A stretch of 64,000 nt of DNA from Megamonas hypermegale (GTDB lineage: Bacteria; Bacillota; Negativicutes; Selenomonadales; Selenomonadaceae): assembly GCA_002314325.1 (NCBI GenBank), contig DCFC01000035.1, positions 178,606 to 242,605 of the forward strand, written 5' to 3'. Numbering within the stretch: position 1 is the stretch's first letter; each line of letters begins with the position of its first letter. Made by a program: the position numbers and the translations under genes. The notes beneath the pieces are model-generated. The model made no database searches. It had not been told where the DNA came from and worked only from the letters and a program-made list of their open reading frames with translations. Below are positions 54,087 through 63,986 of the stretch, one piece after another.

Positions 54087-55052
54087 ATGCTTTATCCTCT
54101 AAAACTCAAAGCCGCTTTTAAAGATTATCTCTGGGGCGGCACTCGTCTGCGCGATGAATTCAACAAGCAGACCGATATCAATCCTGTTGCTGAAAGCTGG
54201 GAGCTGTCCTGCCACCATGACGGGCAAAGTATAATCGAAAATGGCAGCTATGCAGGCAAAACGTTAAATGATTATATCGAAACGGAAAGCAAATCTGTAA
54301 TCGGCACTAAAGCTGCAAATAAGAAGGATTTCCCTATCCTGATAAAATTCATAGATGCCAAACAAAGCCTATCTGTACAGGTTCATCCTGATGATAATTA
54401 CGCTCTCTTAAATGAAGGCGAGTCCGGCAAGACGGAAATGTGGTACGTAATGGATGCTGAACCTAACTCCACGCTGATTTACGGTTTTACGAAAAATATC
54501 TCTCATCAGGAATTTGCTAAGCGCATTCATGACAATACTCTGCTGGAAGTCTGCAATCAGGTTCCGATAAAAAAAGGCGACGTATTTTTTATCGAAGCCG
54601 GTACGCTCCATGCAATCGGCGCTGGCGCATTGATTGCCGAAATTCAGCAAAGCTCCAACTCCACCTACCGAGTTTACGATTACGGCCGTATCGGCAAAGA
54701 TGGCAAACCGCGCCAGCTGCATATTGAAAAGGCACTTGCCGTAACGAAACTGCAGCCGCCGACAAGAAAACCGGAAGCCATTGCCAAATTAAGCTGTTTT
54801 ACCGATTATGATTTGACGATTTTGGCACAGTGCGACCTGTTCAACGTCAGCCATTTTCATCTGCACGGCAACTGCAATTTAAACGCGGCCAAAGACAGCT
54901 TTCATTCCATTCTAGTTCTGGACGGAGAAATGGCTCTGACCTGCAATGCCGACAGTTTCACCGTAAAAAAAGGCGACAGTCTCTTTATCCCGGCAAATAT
55001 GGGCGAATACATCCTAAACGGCACAGGCGAATTTATTTTAACTACTTTATAA
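54087..55052 (+). CDS. manA: Mannose-6-phosphate isomerase, class I
   Basis: A 321-residue zinc-dependent isomerase linking mannose-6-P and fructose-6-P. SVQVHPDDNYAL, KTEMWYVMDAEP, FIEAGTLHAIGAGALIAEIQ and YRVYDYGR hold the metal ligands and active site. Short form as in Gram-positive ManA. It may serve the mannose-family PTS at 9.5-12 kb. Preceded by GAAGGACG; a palindrome covers its promoter. Confidence 0.95.
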   Translation: MLYPLKLKAAFKDYLWGGTRLRDEFNKQTDINPVAESWELSCHHDGQSIIENGSYAGKTLNDYIETESKSVIGTKAANKKDFPILIKFIDAKQSLSVQVHPDDNYALLNEGESGKTEMWYVMDAEPNSTLIYGFTKNISHQEFAKRIHDNTLLEVCNQVPIKKGDVFFIEAGTLHAIGAGALIAEIQQSSNSTYRVYDYGRIGKDGKPRQLHIEKALAVTKLQPPTRKPEAIAKLSCFTDYDLTILAQCDLFNVSHFHLHGNCNLNAAKDSFHSILVLDGEMALTCNADSFTVKKGDSLFIPANMGEYILNGTGEFILTTL

Positions 55053-55064
55053 TACAAACAAATA

Positions 55065-55108
55065 AAAAAGGCATTGAACATCTATCAAATGTTCAATGCC
55101 TTTTTGTT
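55065..55108. terminator. Bidirectional terminator between manA and the MFS gene
   Basis: AAAAAGGCATTGAACAT / ATGTTCAATGCCTTTTT, perfect 17-bp stem, 7-nt loop. Confidence 0.93.
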
Positions 55109-55115
55109 TATAAGT

Positions 55116-56324
55116 TTATAGATTTTGGTATTTTAAGGATAACTTCACTGGTGTAATATACACAAGAACAATGCTTACTACCAATAACGCCGTTGTAAGT
55201 CCCAAAGCTGCCGAAAGCCCTATCCATTCAGCAAGACTGCTGGTAAGCATTGTGCCTACTCCGCCCAGACCGAAGGACAGACCGAGCATCATGCCCGATG
55301 CCATGCCTGGATTGTCCGGCAGAAAGTTCTGTCCCCAGACGATTGCGCCGGGATTGGCCGCCATTGACAATGCCCCTGACAGGAATAATGCAATGTAAAT
55401 TAAAAATCCCGTTTGCGAAATGAGCAGAAAATACATTGTCGGAAATATCGCCAGTATAAGTGCCCATAAAATAACTTTCTTGTAACCGATTTTATCATTA
55501 AGCGCGCCGCCGGCAAGACCGCCGATAACACTGCCGCACAGATAAACGGTAAGTATCCAGCCGCCTGAAGTGCTGTCGTAGCCCTGCTGCATCGCCCATA
55601 ACGGCAGAAACGTTACGAGTGCTGTAAACACCCATGCGCGTATGCCCATGGATATGTTCAGCAGCATAAGCGGCTTATGCTTAAACAGACGGCTGAAACT
55701 GAAGTGCATATTTTTAGCGACCTGCTCATTGACGAAACGCCGCCGCGACAGACCGGAGCTGTACATGAAAAATCCCAGAACAAATGCCGGAAGTATCAGC
55801 ACCGGCAAATATTTCAAATCGAAAGCTTCCATAAAATAAACGAGCAAAATCGGCGAAAAAGCAAAACCGAGACTGCCTCCGGCGACGAAGATGGATATCG
55901 ACGAGGACAGTTTTCCTTCCGGTGCGACTTTGCTGATAAGACCTGCTCCCATCGGATGAAAAGTGGATACTGCCAAACCGCTCAAGGCGATAAGCACGGC
56001 CAGCAGCCAAAATTCGTTCACCCAGCTAGTCATGCAGATGAACACCGCGCCGAACTGTATCAAAAACGGCATCAGCTTGTTGAAATTGTATTTATCCATC
56101 ATATAGCCGAAAACGGGCTGCAATACGTTCGCTGTAAACGACATCACCATTACCAAAACGCCGCTCAGCGTAAGCGACAGTCCCAGTTTGGGAATTAATA
56201 TCGGCAGCAGTATCGGCAGAAAGTTGCAGTAAAAATCATTAAAAAAATGTCCCATGGACAGCAATAATACCTGCAAATACGATTTTTTCCCTGATTTGCT
56301 TTGCAATGCTATTTCCGTCATCAT
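55116..56324 (-). CDS. MFS transporter (fosmidomycin-resistance Fsr-like)
   Basis: A 402-residue twelve-helix transporter. GHFFNDFYCNFLPILLPILI and FHPMGAGLISKVAPEGKLSS resemble the Fsr family of drug or metabolite exporters. The start at 56324 (AGAGAGGTAT before it) is chosen because longer in-frame translation would run through the tRNA-Pro gene and its terminator. The substrate is unknown. Confidence 0.83.
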   Translation of the reverse strand: MMTEIALQSKSGKKSYLQVLLLSMGHFFNDFYCNFLPILLPILIPKLGLSLTLSGVLVMVMSFTANVLQPVFGYMMDKYNFNKLMPFLIQFGAVFICMTSWVNEFWLLAVLIALSGLAVSTFHPMGAGLISKVAPEGKLSSSISIFVAGGSLGFAFSPILLVYFMEAFDLKYLPVLILPAFVLGFFMYSSGLSRRRFVNEQVAKNMHFSFSRLFKHKPLMLLNISMGIRAWVFTALVTFLPLWAMQQGYDSTSGGWILTVYLCGSVIGGLAGGALNDKIGYKKVILWALILAIFPTMYFLLISQTGFLIYIALFLSGALSMAANPGAIVWGQNFLPDNPGMASGMMLGLSFGLGGVGTMLTSSLAEWIGLSAALGLTTALLVVSIVLVYITPVKLSLKYQNL

Positions 56325-56356
56325 ATACCTCTCTTGCAAAAATTTTATTTTAAACA

Positions 56357-56380
56357 CAAAAAAAGGAAGCTTTCGCTTCC
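56357..56380 (-). terminator. tRNA-Pro operon terminator
   Basis: GGAAGC-GAAA-GCTTCC tetraloop hairpin followed by T8 on the minus strand. Confidence 0.9.
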
Positions 56381-56392
56381 TTGATGTTTCAA

Positions 56393-56469
56393 TGGTCGGA
56401 GCAACAGGATTCGAACCTACGACCTCTTGGTCCCGAACCAAGCGCTCTACCAAACTGAGCTATGCCCCG
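56393..56469 (-). tRNA. tRNA-Pro (CGG)
   Basis: 77 nt with CCA; anticodon CGG in TTGGTTCGGGACCAA; acceptor CGGGGCA / TGCTCCG. Confidence 0.95.
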
Positions 56470-56501
56470 TTCAAATTGAATGTCCCTACGAAAAATTTCG
56501 A

Positions 56502-56578
56502 TGGTCGGAGCAGCAGGATTCGAACCTGCGACCCCCTGGTCCCAAGCCAGGTGCTCTACCAAACTGAGCCATGCCCCG
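56502..56578 (-). tRNA. tRNA-Pro (TGG)
   Basis: 77 nt with CCA; anticodon TGG in CTGGCTTGGGACCAG; first of two tRNA-Pro genes in tandem. Confidence 0.95.
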
Positions 56579-56782
56579 TCTTCACTCTTTCCGTGAGAAC
56601 ATGTATTATTATATGACCTGCGATTAAAAATGTCAACACTTTTTTACGATTTTCCGCAAAAAATTTTTATCAATTCTATGTTTACATTTTTATATGAATT
56701 AGCAGGGTATTTTTACAAATTTATAGAATATATTAACTATCTGGACGCATATAAAATATTACAGAAATTGGAGATGATGCAA

Positions 56783-57808
56783 ATGCATTTTTACTGTGAA
56801 AAATGTAAAAAAGAATATCCATTGAATTCCACTTCTTATCAATGCTCTTGCGGAGGGTTGTTCAGATTATATAAAGATGATAAAGACACTATTCCTCAAG
56901 AAGTTTCCATCGGTGAAGTTGTAACGCCTCTTCTTCCTATACATTTCGGCAAACAGGAAATGTTCTTCAAAATGGAACATTTAAATCCTACCGGCTCTTT
57001 CAAAGCGCGCGGTGCTAAAGCAATGGTAAACGTGCTCAAACATCTCGGCGTGGAAGATATCGTGGAAGATTCCTCTGGTAACGGCGCTTCCGCTCTTGCC
57101 GCATATGCCGCTGCTGCCAATATTGACTGCACCGTTTACGTTCCGGAAAGCATTCCTGCCGGCAAACTGCATCAGATTGAAACGTACGGCGCGCATGTCC
57201 GTCTCGTTATCGGCAATCGCGAAGCTACAGCCGAAGCTGCCAAAAAAGCCGTAGCGCAGGATGAGTCTTATTATGCTTCCCACGTTTACAACCCGTTATT
57301 CTTTGAAGGCATTAAATCCATGGCTTATGAAATTTACAAACAGCTCGGCAATAAAGTACCGGAATATATTTTCCTGCCGGTGGGCAACGGTACAATGCTT
57401 TTAGGCCTGTATTACGGATTTGAAGAAATCGGCCGTCTGCCTGCTTTCGTTGCTGTACAGAGTGAAAACTGCTGCCCGCTTTATAATGCGTTCAAAAAGA
57501 AACGCAAAGTTGCTCCGCCGTCTTTCACCATTGCCGATGCCATCCGTGTAGAAAAACCTATGCGTCTTAAAGAAATGCTCATGGCTATAAACCGCAGCAA
57601 AGGTGAAGTAATCACCGTCAGCGATGAAGAAATCGAAGAAGCACAGCATCAGACAGGCCGCAAAGGCATTTACGTTGAAGCTACCGCCGCTGTTCCTATT
57701 GCCGGAGCGCTCAAATATTTCCGCAAGGGTAAACCGGACAATTACCGCGTAGTTATCCCGATTACCGGCGCCGGACTCAATGGACCGAATAAAAAAAGAA
57801 ATAAATAA
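56783..57808 (+). CDS. Threonine synthase-like PLP-dependent enzyme with zinc ribbon
   Basis: A 341-residue fold-type II PLP enzyme. An N-terminal zinc ribbon (YCEKCKKEY ... YQCSCGG) precedes the PLP lysine motif NPTGSFKARGA and the phosphate-binding loop SSGNGASALAAYAAA. Zinc-ribbon TS-like proteins include archaeal threonine synthase and cysteate synthase. SFKARG differs from the SFKDR of bacterial threonine synthase, so the reaction is open. The start at 56783 is set by GGAG 9 bp upstream. Ends in a terminator. Confidence 0.82.
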   Translation: MHFYCEKCKKEYPLNSTSYQCSCGGLFRLYKDDKDTIPQEVSIGEVVTPLLPIHFGKQEMFFKMEHLNPTGSFKARGAKAMVNVLKHLGVEDIVEDSSGNGASALAAYAAAANIDCTVYVPESIPAGKLHQIETYGAHVRLVIGNREATAEAAKKAVAQDESYYASHVYNPLFFEGIKSMAYEIYKQLGNKVPEYIFLPVGNGTMLLGLYYGFEEIGRLPAFVAVQSENCCPLYNAFKKKRKVAPPSFTIADAIRVEKPMRLKEMLMAINRSKGEVITVSDEEIEEAQHQTGRKGIYVEATAAVPIAGALKYFRKGKPDNYRVVIPITGAGLNGPNKKRNK

Positions 57809-57814
57809 CTTTCT

Positions 57815-57849
57815 AAGTCAGTGAGCTAAGTGTTCACTGACTTTTTCAT
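57815..57849 (+). terminator. Terminator of the threonine synthase-like gene
   Basis: AAGTCAGTGA / TCACTGACTT stem, 9-nt loop, T tract. Confidence 0.88.
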
Positions 57850-57912
57850 TTACAAAAGCGGCAAAATGATTAATAATAAGCTGTACTCTATTTTTCCAGA
57901 AAGGAACGTTTT

Positions 57913-58677
57913 ATGGACGATATTAATCTTTACATGCTCTTATTTCTAATCGTTACCGGTTTTATCGCCGCTTTTATCGATACGGTTGTCGGCGGCGGCG
58001 GTCTTATATCGCTTCCGGCGCTTTTATTCACCGGAATGCCGCCCGTCACGGCGATTGCCACGAATAAAGTCGCCGCTTCCATGGGCGCCACTATCGGTTT
58101 TGCCTCTTTTGTCCGCTCCGGCCGCGTCGATTTTTCCACTATCAAATTTCTGCTGCCTTTATCCTTCATCGGTTCCGTTTGCGGCGCCAGTATCCTAAAA
58201 CTGATACCGTCCGATTTTCTGCGTCCGCTGATTATCGCCCTGCTCGTCGCCGTTACCGTTTATACTCTAACGAAGAAAAATTTCGGTCAGATTGCTACCT
58301 TTCACGGCATGAGCCGGAAAATGTGGCTTTTGAGTGCCGTGGCCGCATTTACGTTCGGCTTTTACGACGGCTTTTTCGGTCCCGGCACCGGTACATTTCT
58401 GCTGTTCGCTTTTTTATGGATCGGTTTTGATTTTATCGGTGCTGCCGCCAATGCCCGCGGACTGAATTTTGCCAGCAATATCGCCGGCGCACTGTTTTTC
58501 ATCTCCGCCGGCATCGTCGATTTTGCCTACGCTTTGCCAATGGGTTTTGCCATGATGGTCGGTGCATTCTGCGGTGCCCGCATGGCTATTGCCAAAGGCG
58601 CAACGTACGTAAAAACGCTGTTCATCATCATGTCTGTCGTCTTAATCGGCAAGCAGGTCATCGACTTATTTAAATAA
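57913..58677 (+). CDS. TSUP family (TauE/SafE) membrane permease
   Basis: A 254-residue eight-helix protein. AAFIDTVVGGGGLISLPALL and ATNKVAASMGATIGF are the first-repeat signature and FYDGFFGPGTGTFLL with NFASNIAGALFF the second. YfcA-like; exports or imports small organosulfur anions in known members. 18 bp before the ppx gene, so co-transcribed. Confidence 0.9.
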   Translation: MDDINLYMLLFLIVTGFIAAFIDTVVGGGGLISLPALLFTGMPPVTAIATNKVAASMGATIGFASFVRSGRVDFSTIKFLLPLSFIGSVCGASILKLIPSDFLRPLIIALLVAVTVYTLTKKNFGQIATFHGMSRKMWLLSAVAAFTFGFYDGFFGPGTGTFLLFAFLWIGFDFIGAAANARGLNFASNIAGALFFISAGIVDFAYALPMGFAMMVGAFCGARMAIAKGATYVKTLFIIMSVVLIGKQVIDLFK

Positions 58678-58695
58678 TTCTCAGGAGGTTTTATT

Positions 58696-59604
58696 ATGTT
58701 ATACGCTGTCATTGATATCGGTTCAACCACAATGCGCATGGCTATCTATCAGATTTCCCCCGACAAGCTGGAGCTCGTTCACAAACGCAAATACACGGTC
58801 GGTCTTGCCGCTTATGTCCAGAACGGCCGGATGACTACGGCGGGAATTGATAAAGCCTGTGAAATTCTCGCTAAGTTCCAATCATTTTTAATATCATTCA
58901 ATATAAAAAACGTAGCAGCTTTCACTACGGCGGCTCTGCGCAATGCCGAAAACAGCAAAGAAGCCGTAAGCGAAATTAAAAAGCGCACCGGCATCGACCT
59001 GCATATCGTCTCCGGTGATGAAGAAGCAACGTACGATTTTATTGCGGCGACGCATGACCTCGACTACGATGAAGGATTTATCGTTGATATCGGCGGTGCC
59101 AGCACGGAGTTAATCCGCTTTGCCGACGGTAAAATCCTGCACAAAATCAGTCTGCCTATCGGCTCATTGTCGCTTCACACCAAATACTGCACCGATTTTC
59201 TGCCAACTGAAGCAGAAATCGCTCAAATGGCAGACGAAGCCCACAAAATCATCAATACGGCAAATGAATTTAAAAACATCTCCCATGCGGAAATCTGCGG
59301 CATCGGCGGCACATGCAAAGGCGCCCGCCTGCTTTACAACGAGATGTACCGCCTGCCGGATACGAACGATGCCGTTCCCGCTGACAAAATTCCGGAGATA
59401 ATCTCCCATTTTACACGCGGCCATGAATTTTCCGACGAGGACATCACCATCCTGCTCAAGAGCGTACCGGACCGCCTGCATACGATTATACCCGGTCTTG
59501 TAATCGCCAACGAGCTCGCCAAAATCGTGAACGCACACAGCATAACGTACAAAGACGCCGGTATGCGCGAAGGATTTTTGTACACTCACGTAATCAAAAA
59601 CTGA
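58696..59604 (+). CDS. Ppx/GppA-family phosphatase
   Basis: A 302-residue ASKHA-fold enzyme. VIDIGSTTMRMAIYQI is the phosphate-1 loop, ALRNAENSKEAVSEI the second, and GFIVDIGGASTEL the phosphate-2 loop. It lacks the C-terminal HD-like domain of E. coli Ppx/GppA, so it is the short exopolyphosphatase/pppGpp phosphatase type. CAGGAGG precedes the start. Confidence 0.88.
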   Translation: MLYAVIDIGSTTMRMAIYQISPDKLELVHKRKYTVGLAAYVQNGRMTTAGIDKACEILAKFQSFLISFNIKNVAAFTTAALRNAENSKEAVSEIKKRTGIDLHIVSGDEEATYDFIAATHDLDYDEGFIVDIGGASTELIRFADGKILHKISLPIGSLSLHTKYCTDFLPTEAEIAQMADEAHKIINTANEFKNISHAEICGIGGTCKGARLLYNEMYRLPDTNDAVPADKIPEIISHFTRGHEFSDEDITILLKSVPDRLHTIIPGLVIANELAKIVNAHSITYKDAGMREGFLYTHVIKN

Positions 59605-59613
59605 TTATAAATA

Positions 59614-59651
59614 AAAAGCCGTCTGAGCATTTGTTTTCAGGCGGCTTTTAT
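59614..59651 (+). terminator. Terminator after the Ppx/GppA gene
   Basis: AAAAGCCGTCTGA / TTCAGGCGGCTTTT stem, T-rich end. Confidence 0.87.
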
Positions 59652-59777
59652 CGCTCCGAAAGCCGTATTTCATGGACTTTTTCGGCTAAAAATGATAAAA
59701 TATATTAGTTAAGAACATTTAATTTTAATAGTATTTCGGTCATATTTTGACCGTAGATTGAAAATTGAGGTGAGAAT

Positions 59778-62219
59778 GTGACACAAGATATTTCTGCAGG
59801 AAAAGTTCTTCCTGTAAATCTTGAAGATGAAATGAAAAATTCGTATATCGACTATGCCATGAGCGTAATCGTTATGCGTGCACTGCCTGATGTTCGAGAC
59901 GGTTTGAAACCGGTTCACCGCCGTATTCTGTACGCTATGCAGGAAGCCGGCATGGGTTCTAATAAACCGTATAAAAAATCCGCTCGTATCGTCGGGGAAG
60001 TATTAGGTAAATACCATCCGCATGGAGACAGCTCCGTCTACGACGCTATCGTGCGCATGGCGCAGGATTTTTCCTGCCGCTACGTACTGGCCGACGGACA
60101 CGGCAACTTCGGTTCCATCGACGGCGACTCCGCCGCCGCAATGCGTTATACGGAAGTCCGCATGTCCAAAATCGCTGAACTCATGCTCCAGGATATTGAT
60201 AAACAGACTGTAGATTTTGCACCGAACTATGATGAATCCTTAAAAGAACCGACCGTTCTGCCGTCCAAAATTCCGAACCTTCTCGTAAATGGTTCCTCCG
60301 GTATTGCTGTCGGCATGGCGACCAATATTCCGCCGCACAATCTGACGGAAGTCATTGACGGCGTATTACAGATGATTGACAATCCCGATATTACTATCGA
60401 AGAATTGATGCAGACAATAAAAGGCCCAGATTTCCCGACCGGCGCGATGATTATGGGACGCGACGGTATCATTTCCGCCTATAAGACAGGCCGCGGCGCT
60501 GTAAAAATGCGCGCCTGCACGCAGATAAGCACTCTGCCGAACGGCAAGCCGCGCATTACTATTACAGAACTGCCGTATCAGGTAAACAAAGCCCGCCTGG
60601 TGGAACGCATCGCTGAGCTCGTCCGCGATAAAACCATTGACGGCATAACCGACCTGAACGACGAATCGGACCGCAACGGCATGAGCATCGTCATCGACCT
60701 GCGCCGCGACGCTAACGCTGAAGTCATCTTAAATCAGCTCTATCAGCACACGCAGCTGCAGGAAACGTTCGGCGTAATCATGCTGGCGCTCGTAAACGGC
60801 CGTCCGCGCATTTTAAATCTGAAACAGGTACTGCACTATTACATCAAACATCAGGAAGATGTAATCCGCCGCCGTACCCAGTATGAACTCAAAAAAGCAC
60901 AGGCACGCGCCCATATTCTGGAAGGTCTCACTATCGCGCTCGACCACCTCGACCCGATTATCGAAACCATCCGCAAATCAGCCAACGGCGACGCTGCCAA
61001 AGAAGTCCTCATGAATGATTATACGCTCACGGAAAAACAGGCACAGGCTATTTTGGATTTGCGCCTGCAGCGCTTAACGGGACTTGAACGCGAAAAAATC
61101 GAAACGGAATATCTCGAAGTGCTCGATTATATCAGCAACTTAAACGAAATTCTCGCTGATGAACATAAAATCCTGAATATCGTCAAAGAGGAACTTTCCG
61201 CTGTCAAAGCCAAATTCGGCGACGCGCGCCGCACGCAGATAACGGATGACACGTCCGACGTTGACCTTGCCGACCTCATCGCCGAAGAAACAGTCGTTAT
61301 CACGCTGACGCACAACAATTACATCAAACGCATTCCTCTGACTACGTACCGCAACCAGAAACGCGGCGGACGCGGCGTAACGGGCATGGGCACGAAAGAG
61401 GAAGATTACGTGGAAAACATGATTATAACCTCCACGCATAATACGATTTTATTCTTTACCAACAAAGGGCTCGTTTACCAGCTGAAAGGATATGAAATTC
61501 CAGAATCCGGCCGAACGGCCAAAGGCACCGCTATCGTAAACCTGCTGCCGCTGGCTAAGGAAGAAAGCATCACTGCCATCATTCCAATTGAAAAATTCGC
61601 TGACGACAAATATCTGTTCATGGCCACCCGTCAGGGCATTGTCAAAAAGACGGTGCTCAGCGACTACGATACGAACCGCAAGAAAACAGGTCTTATCGCC
61701 ATCTCGCTGAAAGATGACGACGAACTTATCAGCGTAAAACTGACTGACGGCAACCGCTACATCATCATCGGCACGCGCGACGGCATGTCCATCAGCTTCA
61801 ATGAGCAGGATGTCCGTCCAATGGGCAGAAACGCCCGCGGCGTCATCGGCATAAAATTAAAAGGCGATGACAGAGTTATCGACATGGATAACCTGCGCAA
61901 AGGCTGCGAAGTGCTGACCGTCACGGAAAACGGCTACGGCAAACGTACGCACACGGAAGAATACCGCGCTCAAAGCCGCGGCGGTATCGGCCTCATCAAC
62001 ATTAAAGTTACGGAAAAAACCGGTTTCGTTGTCGGCGTCAAAGTCGTAAATGAAAACCAGGAATTTATGCTCATCTCCAATGAAGGCATCGTCATTCGCT
62101 CCAACATCAACGAAGTTTCCGTCATTAACCGCAATACACAGGGCGTAAAAGTGATGAATATGGACAATAATGACAAAGTTGCTGCCGTTGCCGTCTTTGA
62201 AGATGAAGAACGTAGCTGA
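59778..62219 (+). CDS. gyrA: DNA gyrase subunit A
   Basis: An 813-residue GyrA. GTG start after [32 protein letters not shown] opens the breakage-reunion domain; the catalytic Tyr is in [14 protein letters not shown]. The C-terminal beta-pinwheel contains the GyrA box QKRGGRG (about residue 532), which separates gyrase from ParC. The quinolone-determining segment reads [10 protein letters not shown], the susceptible-type Ser and an acidic-free later position. A DUF2905 gene follows 19 bp later. Confidence 0.96.
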   Translation: MTQDISAGKVLPVNLEDEMKNSYIDYAMSVIVMRALPDVRDGLKPVHRRILYAMQEAGMGSNKPYKKSARIVGEVLGKYHPHGDSSVYDAIVRMAQDFSCRYVLADGHGNFGSIDGDSAAAMRYTEVRMSKIAELMLQDIDKQTVDFAPNYDESLKEPTVLPSKIPNLLVNGSSGIAVGMATNIPPHNLTEVIDGVLQMIDNPDITIEELMQTIKGPDFPTGAMIMGRDGIISAYKTGRGAVKMRACTQISTLPNGKPRITITELPYQVNKARLVERIAELVRDKTIDGITDLNDESDRNGMSIVIDLRRDANAEVILNQLYQHTQLQETFGVIMLALVNGRPRILNLKQVLHYYIKHQEDVIRRRTQYELKKAQARAHILEGLTIALDHLDPIIETIRKSANGDAAKEVLMNDYTLTEKQAQAILDLRLQRLTGLEREKIETEYLEVLDYISNLNEILADEHKILNIVKEELSAVKAKFGDARRTQITDDTSDVDLADLIAEETVVITLTHNNYIKRIPLTTYRNQKRGGRGVTGMGTKEEDYVENMIITSTHNTILFFTNKGLVYQLKGYEIPESGRTAKGTAIVNLLPLAKEESITAIIPIEKFADDKYLFMATRQGIVKKTVLSDYDTNRKKTGLIAISLKDDDELISVKLTDGNRYIIIGTRDGMSISFNEQDVRPMGRNARGVIGIKLKGDDRVIDMDNLRKGCEVLTVTENGYGKRTHTEEYRAQSRGGIGLINIKVTEKTGFVVGVKVVNENQEFMLISNEGIVIRSNINEVSVINRNTQGVKVMNMDNNDKVAAVAVFEDEERS

Positions 62220-62238
62220 AGGAAAACAGGAAAACAAC

Positions 62239-62451
62239 ATGTCTGATATCGGAAAAATTATGATATATGCCGGCATTGCCTTAATCGCGGCGGGACTTTT
62301 GTTCCATTTCGGTTCCAAAATCCTGCTGCTCGGCAAACTGCCGTTCGACTTCAAATGGGAAAGCGGTAACTTCGGTGTCTATTTCCCGATGGGCTCATGT
62401 ATTGTAATCAGTATTATCCTGACCATAATTTTAAACATCTTATTCCGCTGA
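62239..62451 (+). CDS. DUF2905 family small membrane protein
   Basis: A 70-residue protein with two membrane helices: MIYAGIALIAAGLLFHFG and CIVISIILTIILNILF, with LGKLPFDFKWE between, the DUF2905 signature. Commonly found near Holliday junction or gyrase genes. Start at 62239 in the operon with gyrA. Function unknown. Confidence 0.85.
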   Translation: MSDIGKIMIYAGIALIAAGLLFHFGSKILLLGKLPFDFKWESGNFGVYFPMGSCIVISIILTIILNILFR

Positions 62452-62457
62452 ATAAAA

Positions 62458-62498
62458 AAATACCGCCGGACAGAATATTAGTCCGACGGTATTTTTTA
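62458..62498. terminator. Bidirectional terminator between DUF2905 and the LCP gene
   Basis: AAATACCGCCGGAC / GTCCGACGGTATTT stem with T tracts on both sides. Confidence 0.9.
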
Positions 62499-62505
62499 TT
62501 ATGCT

Positions 62506-63804
62506 TTAATTTTTCCCTTCACTATGCGTGTTCATATCAGGAACTTCCACATTTTGCGACGCACGCGGCTGCACCGGTTCTGCCGTTTGTCTTGACGGTG
62601 TCTCTGTCTGATTATCCGCGCTACCGCGCTCTATTTCCTGCAACTCCTGCATGCGCTGCTGACGGCCGCGTTCATATTCCTGTTCATAATCATCAGCCGG
62701 GCGTCGTTCCGTACGTTCCTGTCTTTCCTCACGCTCGCGTCTGATTTGTTCGCGCCGTTCTTCCCGTTCCTGCTCCAACTGCTGTTTTATGCGCTGAGCA
62801 TCCGGAATTTCCACCGCATTGTCCGGCATAGACGCTTCATACTCCTGCGCATCATATTCAATGGAATTCGTTATCGTACTGTTCATCTTCACGCCGAGCG
62901 TGCTGGCAAGTATCTGTCTTGTCTTGCTGATATCCGGTATCCAGTAACTGATATCATCGATATAAACAGGCTTGCCCGGCAGCATTTCCGATTTTAAGCC
63001 GTTGTCCTTCGCTTCCTGCAATGTTCCCATGAACGACAGCAGCTCGCTGATGGACATATCCGTTTCCACTGCATCGTACATAGCCGATACCATGGACGGC
63101 AGGCGCGGAATAATAGCCGGTGAAACAAGTTTATCCATTACGGCTTTCATGAATTTTTGCTGGCGGCGAATTCTACCGATATCGCCTTCTTCATCGCGGT
63201 AGCGCACATACGTAACGGCCGTTTTTCCGTCCATATGCTGCATTCCCGGCTGAAGGTCGATATACAGTCCGCCGTCATCATCCCACGGGTCTTCATAGTA
63301 CATGCGTTTTTCCACGTCTATGTCCACCCCGCCCAAAGCGTCAATGATTTTTGTAAAACCGTGTATATCTATCACAATATAATGGTCGATTTTTATGCCG
63401 AGCAGCCCTTCCACCGTCTGCTGCGACAGTTTTCTATCACCGTAAGCGTACGCCGCATTGATTTTGTCATAACCGTGTCCTTTTATTTTCACGCGCGTAT
63501 CCCGCGGTATCGACAAGAGCGCTGCCTGATTTTTATCCGGGTCGAGCGTCGCCACCATCAAAGTATCACTTCGCCCCACATCATCATTGCGTTTATCCAC
63601 GCCCATAATCATTACCGTCGCTTTATCCTTCGTCACAAGCAGCCCGTCCTGCACATCCTGTGTATACTCCGGTTTGTTGTCAATCAAGGCATTGGCAAAA
63701 AATGCTCCGCCAATTCCCGACAGTACAAAAACGAAAATCAGCACGATAAAATATTTCCAGTAACTCGTCTTTTTTTTCTTCTTCACGTCTTCTCTGCGAT
63801 ACAC
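62506..63804 (-). CDS. LytR-CpsA-Psr (LCP) family protein with charged C-terminal tail
   Basis: A 432-residue envelope protein. A basic N-terminus (KKKKKTSYWKY), one membrane helix (about 18-40), then the LCP domain: DKATVMIMGVDKR, VGRSDTLMVATLD, LLSIPRDTRVKI, and VTYVRYRDEEGDIGRIRRQQ. LCP enzymes attach polyphosphate-linked glycans to the cell wall. After about residue 330 the tail is rich in Glu, Arg and Gln, predicted coiled coil or disordered, and longer than usual. The start at 63804 lacks a strong ribosome binding site. Confidence 0.88.
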   Translation of the reverse strand: MYRREDVKKKKKTSYWKYFIVLIFVFVLSGIGGAFFANALIDNKPEYTQDVQDGLLVTKDKATVMIMGVDKRNDDVGRSDTLMVATLDPDKNQAALLSIPRDTRVKIKGHGYDKINAAYAYGDRKLSQQTVEGLLGIKIDHYIVIDIHGFTKIIDALGGVDIDVEKRMYYEDPWDDDGGLYIDLQPGMQHMDGKTAVTYVRYRDEEGDIGRIRRQQKFMKAVMDKLVSPAIIPRLPSMVSAMYDAVETDMSISELLSFMGTLQEAKDNGLKSEMLPGKPVYIDDISYWIPDISKTRQILASTLGVKMNSTITNSIEYDAQEYEASMPDNAVEIPDAQRIKQQLEQEREERREQIRREREERQERTERRPADDYEQEYERGRQQRMQELQEIERGSADNQTETPSRQTAEPVQPRASQNVEVPDMNTHSEGKN

Positions 63805-63962
63805 TGACTAATCCCTCACAATATGCTATTTACTCTTACTATTCTAAACTCAAATCCGTATTGCGCCGAAATCCTGAAAAAATTCTTTCATTGGCACAAT
63901 ACGTATATTATAAGATTTTATGCTTTATTGCGCAATTATTATTTAACCTAATGTGCTAGAAG

Positions 63963-63986
63963 TCCTCCACTTCTATTAGTGGGGGA
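63963..63986. mobile_element. Possible end of an IS200/IS605-like element at the window edge
   Basis: Hairpin TCCTCCACT / AGTGGGGGA with a 6-nt loop followed by ATGAATAGC, resembling terminal hairpins of IS605-group elements. No transposase or TnpB is visible before the window ends. Aside from this, 63805-64000 holds only AT-rich sequence. Confidence 0.35.

Noticed and set aside
56325-56453. N-terminal extension of the MFS protein beginning MVERLVRDQEVVGSNPV
   Set aside because: It is translation of the tRNA-Pro gene and terminator; the real start with a ribosome binding site is at 56324.
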